Below are positions 63,610 through 64,000 of a stretch of 64,000 nucleotides of DNA, in pieces. Made by a program: the position numbers and the translations under genes. Each line of letters starts with the position of its first letter. Position 1 is the stretch's first letter. The DNA is from Bidens hawaiensis (taxonomy: Eukaryota; Streptophyta; Magnoliopsida; Asterales; Asteraceae). The notes below the pieces were generated by a model. That model saw nothing but the letters and a program-made list of their open reading frames with translations, ran no database searches and was not told the origin of the DNA. The stretch is taken from positions 124,001 to 188,000 of the forward strand of contig JAIQDT010001127.1 in NCBI GenBank assembly GCA_021521415.1, written 5' to 3'.

Positions 63610-64000
63610 CTTTCTCAAAACTCAAAGAAATCCGAAAATCAAAAATTTTATTTTCAAACAGCTCTGTAGGCGAAGTTGTGGATAACTTCGCTTAAAGCTT
63701 AACTTCGCGTGAATTTGTAACGTCGCTTACTTTCTTAAATTCGCCGGATTGGCGAAGTTGAGAATAACTTCGCTTAAGTTGAGCGAACTTGGGAGGTAGG
63801 CGAAGTTGTGGGTAACTTCGCTTGAGGTAAGCGAACTTGAAGAGGTAGGCGAAGTTGTGGATAACTTCGCTTAACCTTATATCTTCGCCGAAACCCTAGT
63901 AACAGTGACGGCAACTTCGCCTGATGAACACGAAGTTTCTGCAGATTAGATTTCTGGGTTTTTCGAGGTTTGTGAAGGTGTTATGGGTTGTTTAAGCTTG
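63610..64000 (-). other. Copia untranslated leader with hairpin array
   Basis: Bases 63668-63925 hold four dyads GGCGAAGTT-N6-AACTTCGCTT (63669, 63752, 63799, 63847) plus GCGAACTT words. These would be transcribed into the leader of the genomic RNA as 9-bp stems with six-base loops. The primer binding site and 5' LTR are not within the window. Confidence 0.75.

Larger units (their letters stand above)
52245..64000 (-). mobile_element. Ty1/Copia element with extra ORF (Sirevirus-like), runs off the right edge
   Basis: Read on the minus strand: leader with hairpin repeats, gag, pol in Copia order (PR-INT-RT-RH), a 2-kb spacer, a 963-codon extra ORF, polypurine tract and 3' LTR (52245-52654). 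The 5' LTR lies beyond base 64000. It is inserted in the 3' LTR of the Gypsy element in opposite orientation. gag-pol is interrupted by several in-frame stops. An extra ORF between pol and the 3' LTR is the arrangement of Sireviruses, but the encoded protein has no visible envelope features. Confidence 0.9.

Noticed and set aside
52490..63925. Resemblance of ATAACTTCG...CGAAGTTAT dyads to loxP sites
   Set aside because: Only the outer AACTTCG part matches; the rest of the 13-bp arm (TATA) and the 8-bp spacer do not, loop length differs, and there is no recombinase. Coincidence of a short word.

Overview
The window is nuclear DNA of a dicot plant, most likely a member of the daisy family (Asteraceae). 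The reasons are spliced plant genes with GT-AG introns, AT-rich intergenic DNA with long microsatellites, plastid/mitochondrial DNA inserted in the nucleus, and nested LTR retrotransposons of types common in Asteraceae genomes. The family-level guess rests on the style of the repeats and is not proven.

The left 37 kb is a gene-bearing segment. In order it holds: a solo LTR (1128-3206); a three-exon catalytic subunit of protein phosphatase 1 (5371-8665, +); a small Myb/NAM-associated-like coiled-coil ORF (12471-12857, -); the DYW-type PPR protein CRR2 (15455-17416, +); a 14-exon coiled-coil protein of unknown function (18037-22452, -); a tRNA-Val pseudogene (22583-22627); a seven-exon sterol 4-alpha-methyl oxidase of the SMO2 type (23582-27461, +); a complete hAT DNA transposon with transposase, TIRs and 8-bp target duplication (27767-30728); a frameshifted GT31/DUF604 glycosyltransferase (31488-33223, -); and PTAC16, a plastid nucleoid/thylakoid Rossmann-fold protein (34340-37329, -). 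PP1, CRR2 and PTAC16 correspond to a small cluster of Arabidopsis chromosome 3 loci (TOPP5, CRR2, PTAC16), so this looks like conserved microsynteny enlarged by insertions. CRR2 and PTAC16 both act in plastid gene expression; PP1 and SMO2 are housekeeping enzymes (dephosphorylation, sterol C-4 demethylation).

The right 27 kb is repeat territory. A second solo LTR (37672-38711) is followed by a mosaic of broken organellar pieces (psaJ, rpoC2, matK, rpoC1 with the end of its group II intron, plus mitochondrial-looking spacer; about 38880-41395). Next is a Ty3/Gypsy chromovirus (Tekay/Del type, 42021-52244) with near-identical LTRs but several stops and frameshifts. Its 3' LTR is interrupted by a Ty1/Copia element in the opposite orientation (52245 to beyond the right edge). 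The Copia element has a broken gag-pol but carries an uninterrupted 963-codon extra ORF between pol and the 3' LTR.

The most unusual signals are: (i) arrays of AACTTCGCC / AAGTTCGC motifs, often as hairpin-forming dyads, shared by the first solo LTR and by the LTR, leader and spacer of the unrelated Copia element; (ii) the open extra ORF in an otherwise dead Copia element; (iii) the symmetric GGAACCGGTTCC clusters at both ends of the hAT element; (iv) the tRNA-Val remnant that keeps a pairing acceptor stem; and (v) the plastid/mitochondrial mosaic. Exon borders were placed by hand from splice signals, reading-frame continuity and remembered family sequence; no search or alignment program was run.
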